A DNA stretch of 64,000 nucleotides from Haematobia irritans (lineage: Eukaryota; Arthropoda; Insecta; Diptera; Muscidae): the NCBI RefSeq assembly GCF_050003625.1, contig NC_134398.1, positions 94,325,674 to 94,389,673 of the forward strand, read 5' to 3'. The notes beneath the pieces are model-generated. The model searched no databases. It worked only from the letters and a program-made list of their open reading frames with translations, and was not told the origin of the DNA. Made by a program: the position numbers and the translations under genes. Positions 1 to 9,495 of the stretch are shown here, one piece after another (position 1 is the first letter of the stretch; each line of letters begins with the position of its first letter).

Positions 1-59
1 ATTTAGATTTGTCAGTTTAACAAAAGTAAATACAGATCTAGAAACTGTACAGAACTTGT

Positions 60-65
60 TTTATT
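60..65 (-). promoter_or_regulatory. candidate poly(A) signal of me31B
   Basis: AATAAA on the minus strand about 100 nt downstream of the me31B stop codon (166-168). Position and sequence fit a 3' end signal. Bases 1-165 otherwise look like AT-rich 3' UTR. Inferred from motif only. Confidence 0.45.
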
Positions 66-165
66 AAAAAAATATAATAAGGGGAATCTTACAAAAATGA
101 AAATCCAAAAATTCAATTATATTTCTTTTTAGAATTTTTATATAACTTCTTTTCAGAATAGCATA

Positions 166-365
166 TTATTTGCTAACATTTCCTTCTTCAATACAGGAAT
201 TGTTTAAATCATTGTTACTAGTTTCTCCGGAACTTAGAGCAACGTTAGCGACATACAAAGCAGGATCAATCACTTTAGGAATTGGTTTAATTTCAGTTCC
301 AAGCTCTTTTTCAATTCGGTGTAGATCAAACCTATCTTCGTAAGTTATTAAGTTAATAGCAATAC
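166..365 (-). CDS. me31B: me31B (DDX6-type DEAD-box RNA helicase), last coding exon
   Basis: Encodes the C-terminal tail of the cytoplasmic DEAD-box helicase Me31B/DDX6, from the end of RecA domain 2 ([20 protein letters not shown]) to the stop at 166-168. The acceptor AG (367-366) is followed by two bases that complete the split glycine codon left by the upstream exon, so phase is kept. The intron to the previous exon (366-589, 224 bp) is short and has a GT donor at 589-588. The acidic/asparagine-rich end terminates in EEGNVSK, as I remember for the Drosophila protein. In flies this helicase represses translation and promotes decapping in P bodies and germ granules, with Tral, Cup, Edc3, HPat and CCR4-NOT (family knowledge). 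No lesion seen. Confidence 0.93.
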
Positions 366-589
366 CTGTAAAATAAAATTAAATTAAATTAAACTCTTGT
401 GCTAATTAGTATCAGGCCTGTTTTCTTTTAGTTAAGATGATCAAATGGTATGAATAAATACATGCTAGATTTGAACTGGATAGGACTCCAATTATAGAAT
501 GCCTGATTAACCCATACTAATGTTGTATCTAGAACTAAAAGCAAACAAGCATATACTATTCATATGACATGCTTAATGAAGTTACAGAC

Positions 590-1237
590 CTAAGTGTCCA
601 AATCGCCCAGATCGACCGATTCTATGTAAATATGTTTCCGCCATTCTTGGAAAATCGAAGTTTATAACAACGTTGACGGCTTGGACATCTATACCACGCG
701 TAAACAAATCAGAACATACAAGATTGCGGCATAAACCCTGTCTAAAATCGTGAAATACACGATTTCTATGGGCTTGTGCCATTTTCGCGTGAATGTAATA
801 ACAGCAATATCCAAGTTCTGTGATTTTCTTTGCCAAAAGTTCTACGCGCTGTGTCGAATTACAAAATATAATGGATTGGTTTATTTGAAGTTTGGAGAAC
901 AATGTATTCAGACAATGCACTTTTTGGCGTTCTTGGACGAATGCGTAATATTGTGTAACACCTTTCAATGTTAATTCTTCCATCAAATTAATTTCATAAG
1001 GCTCCCGCAAATGTTTTTCCATGAAATTTTTAACAGTTAACGGAAATGTGGCCGAAAACAGTAGAATTTGGGGATCTTTGGGTAATTTTAAAATAACATG
1101 ATCCAGCATGCCTTGAAAGTCAAGCGATAACAATTTATCAGCTTCATCCAAAACCAAAATTTTACAATGTGACATATCAGCGACTCTCTTATCCATTAAA
1201 TCTAGAATTCGTCCAGGGGTTGCAATTATAAGTTGAA
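590..1237 (-). CDS. me31B: me31B, exon carrying helicase motifs Ib to VI
   Basis: Largest exon (648 nt). Motifs in order: TPGR (Ib), DEAD in [10 protein letters not shown] (II, Walker B), SAT (III), IIFCNS (IV), SDLFTRGID (V) and [10 protein letters not shown] (VI), so it spans the end of RecA domain 1, the linker and most of RecA domain 2. Acceptor CAG lies at 1240-1238 after a pyrimidine-rich stretch. The exon opens with two bases completing a valine codon begun by the G at 30554, and ends with one base before donor GT (589-588). DEADKLLS with the following LDFQGMLD is characteristic of DDX6 rather than eIF4A. The open frame continues past both splice sites, but that extra sequence is intron. 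No internal stop or missing catalytic residue. Confidence 0.96.
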
Positions 1238-1565
1238 CTGAAAGAAAAATAAATTTTAAACAATATGTAAGAATATGTGGTACACAAAACAGAAACATAA
1301 TAAATGGTATTTTTGAAATAACACTAGGTTCATTTTATCTAATTAGTACTGGATAAACAAGGATAGTATATGTTATATTGCTAACTTATGACATAATATA
1401 TTTAACTGGTGATTGCGAACGCAGGAGCCGTTACTGCCAATTTATCAAAAATCTGTTGAACTATTTTGAATAGCAGTGGACAAATGTATTGCATAGGTCA
1501 TACATTCTTTGCAGTTCTAAAAGTAGTAACCCAACAAAAACGGTAACTGAATGCTATATATAATT
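1238..1565. other. me31B intron, no recognised element
   Basis: AT-rich sequence just upstream of the large exon's acceptor. It includes the polypyrimidine tract (about 1241-1260). I recognise no mobile element or gene here. Confidence 0.5.
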
Positions 1566-2033
1566 ATCGACTGGATCGGATGAAATTTGCTCCTCCCAGA
1601 GACAAGCCAAATCTAGGGGATCGGTTTATGGTATATGGGGATTATGTATAATTATGGACCAAATTTCAAACGGATCTGATAAAATTTGCTCCTCCTAGGG
1701 TCTCTACAAGCCAAATATGGGGATCGATTTATATGGGGGCTATGAGAAAACGTGGTCCAATATGGCCCATTTGCAATACCATCCGACCTACATCAATAAC
1801 AACTGCTTGTGTCAAGTTTCAGGTCTATAGCTTGTTTCGTTCGGAAGTTAGCGTGATTTCAACATACGGACATCGCTAGATCGACTCAAAATTTCATAAC
1901 GACCCAGAATATATTATATATACTTTACGGAGGCTGAGACCAATATTTCGATGTGTTACAAAGGGAATGACAAAGTTGATGTACCCCCCACCTCCTCCCC
2001 CATCTTTTGGTAGAGGGGACTAAAAGTTTAAAT
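1566..2033 (+). repeat. family A dispersed repeat, 3' part
   Basis: Diverged copy of the repeat at 27527-29570. It has two degenerate monomers (GGATCGGATGAAATTTGCT... and TATATGGGGGCTAT), the CATACGGACATCGCTAGATC box, the AATATTTCGATGTGTTACAA segment and an eroded terminal hairpin (ACCCCCCACCTCC ... TAGAGGGGA). The 5' end is missing. Non-coding. Confidence 0.75.
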
Positions 2034-2050
2034 TCCCGTGTAAAAAAAAA

Positions 2051-2132
2051 TAATCTATTCAATTCAGATCGAAGTTGTCTTTTTTGCGGGCTTCGAACTT
2101 GTAGACAAGTTCGATCTGAATTGAATAGATTA
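2051..2132. repeat. near-perfect inverted repeat, 29-bp arms
   Basis: Arms 2051-2079 and 2104-2132 are inverted copies (TAATCTATTCAATTCAGATC and onward; one mismatch noticed) around a 24-nt loop. It could be a small foldback element or replication-derived hairpin. It lies between the family A fragment and the BEL element. Confidence 0.75.
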
Positions 2133-2184
2133 ATTTTGGTATTTAATTGATTATTTACAAATATTTTTATAGAAGGTTTTTGTT

Positions 2185-2632
2185 TGTTACAGCCACTTTG
2201 AATAAATATAGTAAAAAAAGAGGCATACTTCTAACCAGCACTGTTCTCATTTGCATATCACATATGAATTACAAAATTGCGTTTGCGTTTATTTCGCATT
2301 CTCTCGCATTTAAAAGTTGTTAATGTAAAATACTGGTTTTGCTGTAACTGTCCCTTTATTATTTGTTTTTGCCTTAGTCAGCATAACTATATTGAAATAT
2401 CATTGTTTGAATCAAGTATATATATCTTTTTGTACATACATACACTTAGCTGTAAGAAGAAATTGAATTCGAATAAACTTCAGTTATACATCATCGTTCA
2501 AGCCTAGCAACACTTGTCTTCTTAATAAAAAGAGTGTGACTTTGTCTTTTTACATAGAAGAACTTGGTTTTTTTTGGGTACAATTTTTTGGTGGAAATAG
2601 CTCCGCTAGGAAAAAAGCTTCCAGCGATAACA
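2185..2632 (+). repeat. BEL/Pao 5' LTR (448 bp)
   Basis: Begins TGTTACAGCC and ends GATAACA. Matches 8252-8700 almost base for base; the differences seen are one A in the A-run near 2210, A/G near 2314 and T/C near 2576. The ORF inside is not a gene. Confidence 0.95.
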
Positions 2633-2633
2633 T

Positions 2634-2651
2634 TGGCGCCCGAGCAGGGAC
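2634..2651 (+). promoter_or_regulatory. primer binding site for minus-strand DNA synthesis
   Basis: TGGCGCCCGAGCAGGGAC starts one base after the LTR. By memory it is complementary to the 3' end of tRNA-Lys(UUU) with one mismatch, so lysine tRNA is the likely primer. Tract position is seen; tRNA identity is recalled. Confidence 0.8.
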
Positions 2652-3009
2652 ATGATTAGTTCCAACGTGAAAAATAAAAGTTAAAAAGAAAAAAAATTCC
2701 ACTAACTTTTTCTGGGAATTTCGAATATTGGAGGACTCCAATCTTAACTTCGACAAGGTCGCTTCTAGGGGAGTCGAATTTTGCTGAATGATTGGAAAGA
2801 CTGGCTTTGAGAACCGAATCATCGAATTATTCCATGCAATCACCTCTTGTGTAACTGTACACGTGTGTCCAGGTAAATCTGAGTAATTACATTATTCTTG
2901 AAAAGTGCGTTTGAAATCAGCTAGAAATTGTGGTGTTAAGAAAACAATAAAAAATCAATACGATAGAAATATTTCAAAAGGTTATTATTTTGTATTTTTT
3001 GATTGATTA

Positions 3010-5859
3010 ATGTTAAAAACGTCAAAGGGACAAAAAAGTAGCCAACGATATTCGGACTTATTTAAATCTCGCGAAAATTTAATTAACTCATTAATTCGCA
3101 ATAAAAATTACATTTTTGAGAATCACGCTAGTTTAACTATTCCTGAGTTAGAAGCCCGCATGAGCTTGATTGAGTCACTGTTCTCTCAAATTTGTAATGT
3201 GCAAACGTCTTTGGAGCAAAGTTCGGTAGAAGAAGAGGAAGATGATAAGCGGCAACGGTTTGAGGAGGTATATTGTCAAGTAAAGTCTAAGATTTTATAT
3301 GCTATATCTCAGATAAGAAGAAGGTCGGCCAATGGAAATGACCAAAATACATTTGATCAAACTATAAACTCTTCTGTAGCCCTAGGAAGCCGTTCGTCCA
3401 ATCTACCGAAATTGAAGTTGCCTATATTCTCTGGCAAATATACTGAGTGGACTAATTGGCATAACACTTTCCGATCGATGGTAGATTCCGACGGCGATCT
3501 TGATGATCTTTCTAAATTCGTCCATTTGCGATCATGTTTAGGGACCATACCTTTAGGCACCATTGAATATTTAGAGTTAACAGGGGAGAATTATCCAAAA
3601 GCTCTCGGTTTGTTGAGAAAGCGTTTTGAAAATAAATCGGTCATTTTCCAGTCTCACGTGAAGGAAATTTTTGATTTAGAGCGTATTTCGCAACCGTCAT
3701 CAATATCTTTGCGACGTCTTATTGATGCGGTAAATTCCCATTTACATTCATTAGAGAGTCTGGGGTCCATCGAAGAGCTTAAGGATGTTTTGATATTTTA
3801 CTTGGTCAGACTAAAATTGGACGAGGACACTTTGTCAAAATGGCATGAGGATTCAAATGTGATGGAATTGCCTTCATGGAAAAATTTGGAGACCTTTTTA
3901 ATCGGTCGTTGTCATTCGTTAGAGAATTGCGAATATAACTCAAATGATAACTCTGTTCGCGGAAACAAGAATAGCCATATTAAGAATGTGAAACGAAATC
4001 CGCATGGGAAGGTTTTATCTGTGGCCATTGCCCATACCAGGCAACAGTGTCCAACTTGTGAAGAGTCACACCAGCTGAGCCATTGTCAGAAGTTTTTGAC
4101 ATTAAGTCCGAAGCAAAGATACTTCGAAGCGAAAAAGAATTCTATCTGCATTCTCTGTTTAGAAAAGAAGCACCCTGTAAGAGATTGTAAAGCACCTATG
4201 TGTGAGAGTTGTAATAGACCTCACCATAACTTATTACACAGGGATAATCTGAAGAGTGACAAATCTAAAACTGGAGACATTGAAATGGGCAAACGGATGG
4301 AGGGTTCAGTCTTGTACAGTTCAATGCTAGCTGTATCGACCATGAATTTCTTAGCTACTGCTAGAATTCTCGTTCGAGATGTAAATGGTGGTTTTCACGA
4401 GACTCGTTGTGTACTGGATTCAGGTAGTCAGTTGAATATTATTACTCGTGATATTGCCATTCAGTTAGGATTACCTTTCATTCCGACTTCAATGGTAGTG
4501 GGCGGCATAGGTCAAAATGAGACAAATATCATAAAAAAAGTGTCCACTATTATTAGGTCTCGCGTGACGAATTTCAGCTGTAATTTGGAATTACATGTAA
4601 TGCAAGATATTACGTCATACTCTCCAAATTGTTCAGTTGAAACCGATCATTGGAATTTACCCAACAACATAAAACTAGCTGATCCCTTATTCAATAAGGC
4701 TGGGAGGGTAGATGTATTGTTAGGCGTATCTTTATTTTTCAGATTATTATCCGTCGGACAGATAAAGCTAGCTGATGACCTGCCGATGCTACAGAAATCA
4801 TTGTTAGGCTGGTTGGTCGTGGGTGAATGTGCGAGTAAGGTTTGCAACCCAGTCAATCTAGTAGTAAATGGTACAGAGGATAACGGTTCAACGAATAATT
4901 TAGGTGAAATAGTAGAGAGATTTTGGGAGTGTGAGAACTTGTCTCACCAAAGATATTCATTACTTTCTACTGAAGAGAAGAAATGTGAGGAATATTTTTT
5001 AGCGACTTTGAAACGTACGATAAGCGGTAGATTCATTGTTCAACTTCCATTTCGTGACGAGGGTTGTAGTCTAGGCAAATCTTACGAAATAGCTCTTAGA
5101 AGATTTCTACACTTGGAAAGGAGACTGGAATCTTCTCCTGAATTGAAGGAACAATATACCTCATTTATTAATGAATATAGTGCATTAGGTCATTTAGAAG
5201 TTCTCCAACCTAATGCGAGTTCGCCGAAATATTTCATGCCTCATCACCCAGTAGTAAGATTAGAGAGTCAGACGACGAAATTGCGTGTCGTATTTGATGC
5301 GTCTTGTAAATCAACAAATGGCAAGTCATTGAATGACAACCTTTTAGTAGGTTGTCGCCTACAGCCTGAACTTTTTGATATACTACTCCGTTTTAGGTTT
5401 TACAAATATGCCCTTACGGGTGATATCTGTAAAATGTATAGGCAGGTACTAGTAAGCGAGGCCGATTGTGACTATCAGTGTATACTTTGGAGAGAGAATA
5501 GGGATGGCGATATACGAATTCTTCGTTTGAAAACTGTCACTTATGGCACTAGCTCAGCACCATTTTTGGCAGTTCGCTGCTTAAACTATTTAGCAGAGCA
5601 TAATAAAGATAATTACCCGTTAGGAAGTCGGGCCATATTAGAAAATGTTTACATGGATGACATGCTAGCCGGTGCCTACTCGATCACAGAACTACATAGT
5701 TTGAGATCAGAGATATCCAACTTGTTAAAATCTGGGAAGTTTGAGTTGCACAAATGGAGATCTAATTGTATTGAATTGAATGCAATGGATGATTCATTAA
5801 ACATTAAAACTGGCGAATTTACAAAAACGTTAGGAGTTTTGTGGAACTCAGAGAGATGA
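3010..5859 (+). CDS. BEL/Pao Gag-Pol, first open segment (gag, protease, RT)
   Basis: 949 codons. In order: coiled N-terminal part; DUF1759-like gag segment around residues 130-290 (KLPIFSGKYTEWTNW); cysteine/histidine knuckles around 345-420 (CPTC, CILCLEKKHPVRDC, CESC); aspartic protease around 470 (VLDSGSQLNII); reverse transcriptase around 730-930 with FDASCKS and the catalytic VYMDDML motif. The ATG at 3010 is the first in the frame after the leader. The frame ends at a TGA (5857-5859) that falls in a GAGAGA run, where the reading continues in the next frame; this is a frameshift lesion, not the element's natural end. Retrotransposon polyprotein, not a host gene. Confidence 0.92.
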   Translation: MLKTSKGQKSSQRYSDLFKSRENLINSLIRNKNYIFENHASLTIPELEARMSLIESLFSQICNVQTSLEQSSVEEEEDDKRQRFEEVYCQVKSKILYAISQIRRRSANGNDQNTFDQTINSSVALGSRSSNLPKLKLPIFSGKYTEWTNWHNTFRSMVDSDGDLDDLSKFVHLRSCLGTIPLGTIEYLELTGENYPKALGLLRKRFENKSVIFQSHVKEIFDLERISQPSSISLRRLIDAVNSHLHSLESLGSIEELKDVLIFYLVRLKLDEDTLSKWHEDSNVMELPSWKNLETFLIGRCHSLENCEYNSNDNSVRGNKNSHIKNVKRNPHGKVLSVAIAHTRQQCPTCEESHQLSHCQKFLTLSPKQRYFEAKKNSICILCLEKKHPVRDCKAPMCESCNRPHHNLLHRDNLKSDKSKTGDIEMGKRMEGSVLYSSMLAVSTMNFLATARILVRDVNGGFHETRCVLDSGSQLNIITRDIAIQLGLPFIPTSMVVGGIGQNETNIIKKVSTIIRSRVTNFSCNLELHVMQDITSYSPNCSVETDHWNLPNNIKLADPLFNKAGRVDVLLGVSLFFRLLSVGQIKLADDLPMLQKSLLGWLVVGECASKVCNPVNLVVNGTEDNGSTNNLGEIVERFWECENLSHQRYSLLSTEEKKCEEYFLATLKRTISGRFIVQLPFRDEGCSLGKSYEIALRRFLHLERRLESSPELKEQYTSFINEYSALGHLEVLQPNASSPKYFMPHHPVVRLESQTTKLRVVFDASCKSTNGKSLNDNLLVGCRLQPELFDILLRFRFYKYALTGDICKMYRQVLVSEADCDYQCILWRENRDGDIRILRLKTVTYGTSSAPFLAVRCLNYLAEHNKDNYPLGSRAILENVYMDDMLAGAYSITELHSLRSEISNLLKSGKFELHKWRSNCIELNAMDDSLNIKTGEFTKTLGVLWNSER

Positions 5860-8212
5860 ATTCTCTTTTTCGTACAGTGAGTTGGATACCAGTAAGGTGA
5901 CTAAGCGGACTGTTTTGTCCGCCTTATCTCGATTATTCGATCCCTTGGGCCTGATTAATCCAGTGATCGTTTTGGGAAAGATTTTTATGCAACAATTGTG
6001 GTTGCTTAAACTTGATTGGGACGAATCATTGCCACAATTAGAGTCATCACGTTGGCGGAAGTTTCAGAGGGATTTAACGACGTTGAACCAATTTCATTTT
6101 CCAAGGACTTTTTGGGGGAATAGTGACATGACTTCGTTGGAGTTACACGGGTTCTCCGATGCCTCAAATCTTGCATATGGAGCGGTGGTATATGCACGAA
6201 TGACGGATGAGTGCGGCAATATAAACGTACAATTGATGACAGCAAAGTCTCGTGTAGCTCCACTGAAGTCATTGTCCATTCCCCGCCTAGAGCTATTAGG
6301 TGCTTGTTTGTTAGTAGAATTACTAGACAGGGTGAATAAATGTAGTTCGATACGGATAAATAGCATCTTCCATTGGACTGATTCGTCCATCGTACTCCAT
6401 TGGATATCTTCGCATCCGAATAGATGGGCTACATTTATATCCAATCGAGTAGCGAAAATCCAAAGTATGACTTCAGTGAGTGATTGGTTTAAGGTTAATG
6501 GTAAAGACAACCCGGCTGACATTGTTTCAAGGGGAATGTATCCATCAGAGTTGATGGAATCCCAGTTGTGGTTCAAGGGTCCGTCTTTTTTGTGGAGACA
6601 TAGGGACAGCTGGCCAGAACCTGGTGTGACAAAGTTGGAAGTCACAGCTGAGATGGAAGAGAGACGTTCCGCCATCAGTCTAATAGGTGAATACAAGGCA
6701 GTTGGGTACGTTGATTTGACAGTGGCTTGTAAATTTAGCAATAGTTTTCTTAAGCTACAACGGGTATTCGCTTATATTTTTCGATGGCGAAGGTCTATCA
6801 TATCAGGAGTTAAAGGCAGTAGGGACTCATATTTATCGGTATCGGAATTGAAAGGAGGCCTTCATTACCTGGTCTTTAATATCCAGAATGTACATTTCGC
6901 AAAAGAGATTTATAGTTTGAAAAACAATCGAGATATCAAATCATCGTCATTGCAAAAATTAAGTCCATTCATAGATAATAGCGATATACCTCTCTTGAGA
7001 GTTGGCGGACGATTAAAATATTCTAATCTTCCTTACGCCATGAAACATCCTCTACTTCTACCAGGTAATCATGCGGTTGTAATTACGTTAGTAAATTACT
7101 TACATATAATAAATTTCCATGTTGGACCACAGACGTTGGCGGCTTTCGTACGAGAGCGATATTGGGTTATTTCCCTGAGAAAAGTTACCCGGAAGGTAGT
7201 TAGACAGTGTCTAAATTGTTTCAGAAATAAGCCCACGCCAGTAGTCCAACAGATGTCAAATTTACCATCCTATAGAGTCAATCCGAATTTTAAACCTTTT
7301 GAATGCGCTGGAATGGATTTCGCAGGCCCATTACATATTCATTTCAAACTTAGGGGAAAACGCCCTCAAAAGGCTTATTTGGTCATCTTTGTTTGTTTTT
7401 TAACAAAGGCCTGTCACATTGAAGTAGTATCTGATCTTAGCACTCCTTCATTTCTTGCTTCTCTCAAGCGTTTCTTTTCTAGAAGAGGTCTAAGCTCAGA
7501 CTTATTTTGTGACAATGCTACGAACTTTGTGGGAGCTGCTAATGAGATGAATCAGATATTAAAGCACATATTCTCCGAAACCGGCAAAGCTCAGATGATA
7601 ACCGAATTCTCAAACCAAGGAGTAAAATTTCACTTTATCCCTCCCCGTACTCCTCATTTCGGTGGTTTGTGGGAGAGCGCCGTTAAGGTTGCTAAAAAAT
7701 TGTTAACACGTCACGTAAACTCAACGTCACTGACGTACGAAGAACTATCCACAGTTGCAGCCCAAATTGAGTCAATAATGAATTCTCGGCCACTCTGCCC
7801 TTTATCTAGTGACCCTAATGACATGGAAGCATTGACCCCTGGCCATTTTTTGGTTGGCCGGCCACTTAATTCGCTACCAGATGCTGTTTTAGAGAAAGAC
7901 TTAAATATTTCCCACGTTAACCGTTGGAAAAGGATACAGGCCATACAAATGATGTTTTGGATTCGATGGTCAAGAGAGTACCTCACATTAATGCAACAAA
8001 GAATAAAATGGAAAACCGAGTGCGCAAATATTCAAATAGGAACATTAGTACTGATTGCTGAAGATAATGTCCCTCCCAACACCTGGCTCCTTGGAAGAGT
8101 TACTGAGATTCATAAAGGAAGGGATAACCTTGTGCGGGTTGTTACGCTAAGAACCAAAAATGGATTTTTTAAAAGGAGCATTCACCGTCTCTGTCCACTA
8201 CCTATGGAGTAG
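5852..8212 (+). CDS. BEL/Pao Pol, second open segment (Pao peptidase/RNase H, integrase)
   Basis: Continues the polyprotein in the +1 frame. Seen in order: Pao-type peptidase A17 start (FDPLGLINPV); RNase H (LHGFSDASNLAYGAVVYAR, TDSSIVLHW); integrase zinc-binding domain (H-x-H with CLNCF); integrase core with its three acidic residues (GMDFAGP, FCDNAT, GGLWESAV); a C-terminal DUF5641-like domain (WLLGRVTEIHKG). Stop at 8210-8212, 39 bp before the 3' LTR. The start here is not an initiation codon; it marks where the frame opens after the shift in 5850-5857. All catalytic signatures of the family are present. Confidence 0.92.
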   Translation, partial: RDEFSFSYSELDTSKVTKRTVLSALSRLFDPLGLINPVIVLGKIFMQQLWLLKLDWDESLPQLESSRWRKFQRDLTTLNQFHFPRTFWGNSDMTSLELHGFSDASNLAYGAVVYARMTDECGNINVQLMTAKSRVAPLKSLSIPRLELLGACLLVELLDRVNKCSSIRINSIFHWTDSSIVLHWISSHPNRWATFISNRVAKIQSMTSVSDWFKVNGKDNPADIVSRGMYPSELMESQLWFKGPSFLWRHRDSWPEPGVTKLEVTAEMEERRSAISLIGEYKAVGYVDLTVACKFSNSFLKLQRVFAYIFRWRRSIISGVKGSRDSYLSVSELKGGLHYLVFNIQNVHFAKEIYSLKNNRDIKSSSLQKLSPFIDNSDIPLLRVGGRLKYSNLPYAMKHPLLLPGNHAVVITLVNYLHIINFHVGPQTLAAFVRERYWVISLRKVTRKVVRQCLNCFRNKPTPVVQQMSNLPSYRVNPNFKPFECAGMDFAGPLHIHFKLRGKRPQKAYLVIFVCFLTKACHIEVVSDLSTPSFLASLKRFFSRRGLSSDLFCDNATNFVGAANEMNQILKHIFSETGKAQMITEFSNQGVKFHFIPPRTPHFGGLWESAVKVAKKLLTRHVNSTSLTYEELSTVAAQIESIMNSRPLCPLSSDPNDMEALTPGHFLVGRPLNSLPDAVLEKDLNISHVNRWKRIQAIQMMFWIRWSREYLTLMQQRIKWKTECANIQIGTLVLIAEDNVPPNTWLLGRVTEIHKGRDNLVRVVTLRTKNGFFKRSIHRLCPLPME

Positions 8213-8240
8213 CACGATATCTGTTGGAAGGAGCTTCCAA

Positions 8241-8251
8241 GGTGGGGAGAA
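8241..8251 (+). promoter_or_regulatory. polypurine tract
   Basis: GGTGGGGAGAA directly abuts the TG of the 3' LTR, the expected plus-strand priming site of the BEL/Pao element. Confidence 0.85.
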
Positions 8252-8700
8252 TGTTACAGCCACTTTGAATAAATATAGTAAAAAAAAGAGGCATACTTCT
8301 AACCAGCACTGTTCTCATTTGCATATCACATATGAATTACAAAATTGCGTTTGCGTTTATTTCGCATTCTCTCGCATTTAAGAGTTGTTAATGTAAAATA
8401 CTGGTTTTGCTGTAACTGTCCCTTTATTATTTGTTTTTGCCTTAGTCAGCATAACTATATTGAAATATCATTGTTTGAATCAAGTATATATATCTTTTTG
8501 TACATACATACACTTAGCTGTAAGAAGAAATTGAATTCGAATAAACTTCAGTTATACATCATCGTTCAAGCCTAGCAACACTTGTCTTCTTAATAAAAAG
8601 AGTGTGACTTTGTCTTTTTACATAGAAGAACTTGGTTTTTTTCGGGTACAATTTTTTGGTGGAAATAGCTCCGCTAGGAAAAAAGCTTCCAGCGATAACA
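8252..8700 (+). repeat. BEL/Pao 3' LTR (449 bp)
   Basis: TGTTACAGCC ... GATAACA, followed by the TTGTT target duplication at 8701-8705. Confidence 0.95.
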
Positions 8701-8859
8701 TTGTTAAGTTTTCCTTCATATAAATCAACCATTTTTGCATTAATTTTTTCTCTTACAAAATATATACTCTAGATATAAGGCTGAGCAAAATCTACGCAAT
8801 TTTGTAGTTCATAAGTTGAAATGTATTTCTTTTCTATTCAATAAAGTGTTATGTTGTGA

Positions 8860-9240
8860 TTAATTTTCTCATCCGACCACAAAATATTGCGCCATTTAGA
8901 TAGAGGCTAATTTACGTGTTCGTATGCAAATTCTTGTCGTTGTTTTATGTTGCGCTTTGATAGAAGGACATTTTACGTGGACTTCTTGCCTTCAAATCAT
9001 TCTTCAGGAGCATATACCGTATTGTTGATGTATCCAGATCAAGGCGGATGATGTCTCAAAAGGGTCCCGTTTCACGTGAAGCAGTATTTTTCTTTTTAAT
9101 GTCTCAGATATTTTGTTTTTTCTTCCCCTTGTTTCTCGTTTATCTTCATACTTTAAAGCATTTTCTACCATTTTTTGAGCATTGAATGATTTCAGCTATT
9201 TGTCTTTGAGAATTACCATCTTGATGAATAACTCCGCCTA
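8860..9240 (-). pseudogene. Tc1-like transposase remnant
   Basis: Too broken for a long ORF. On the minus strand the frames give HQDGNSQRQIAEIIQCSKNG (Tc1 N-terminal helix-turn-helix), then after a frameshift KRETRGRKNKISETLKRKIL, and further on SKWRNILWSDE-like sequence of the catalytic start. Several frameshifts and stops, and no catalytic triad recoverable. Bases 8706-8859 are probably part of the same dead element. Terminal inverted repeats not identified. An old insertion next to the much younger BEL element. Confidence 0.7.
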
Positions 9241-9495
9241 GCTGTGTTTACACTTATAGCCGGTCCCAAGCCCGGAGAAAGTAGGAGGGGAAATTGGGAC
9301 CCCCAATCGGCTTTACGCGTCTTGGGAAGTAGGAAGGTCATATACTCTGAAACACCGATTTCGATTGAGATCCCTCGCCTTTAAGAAGGTTGAGCGTTGG
9401 GCTAATTACCCAACCTTATAAAAAACAATCTATTAAAGAAACATCCATAAATGAAACAAAAACAAACCCGCTTACGATGACGAATTATTGTTTCA

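Larger units (their letters stand above)
2185..8700 (+). mobile_element. BEL/Pao LTR retrotransposon, nearly intact
   Basis: LTRs at 2185-2632 and 8252-8700 are flanked by a perfect 5-bp target duplication TTGTT (2180-2184, 8701-8705). A primer binding site follows the 5' LTR and a purine tract precedes the 3' LTR. The domain order (gag with DUF1759-like segment, zinc knuckles, aspartic protease, RT, Pao peptidase/RNase H, integrase, DUF5641-like end) is that of BEL/Pao. The LTRs differ by about two substitutions and one single-base indel, so the insertion is recent. One frameshift near 5850 splits the coding frame. No env-like ORF seen. Confidence 0.95.

Noticed and set aside
582..589. Extension of the me31B frame past 590 to the stop at 582
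   Set aside because: GT donor at 589-588 with phase-matched acceptor at 366; the next exon supplies the expected [13 protein letters not shown] continuation.
2185..8700. Envelope gene making the BEL element virus-like
   Set aside because: The pol frame ends 39 bp before the 3' LTR; no room for env.
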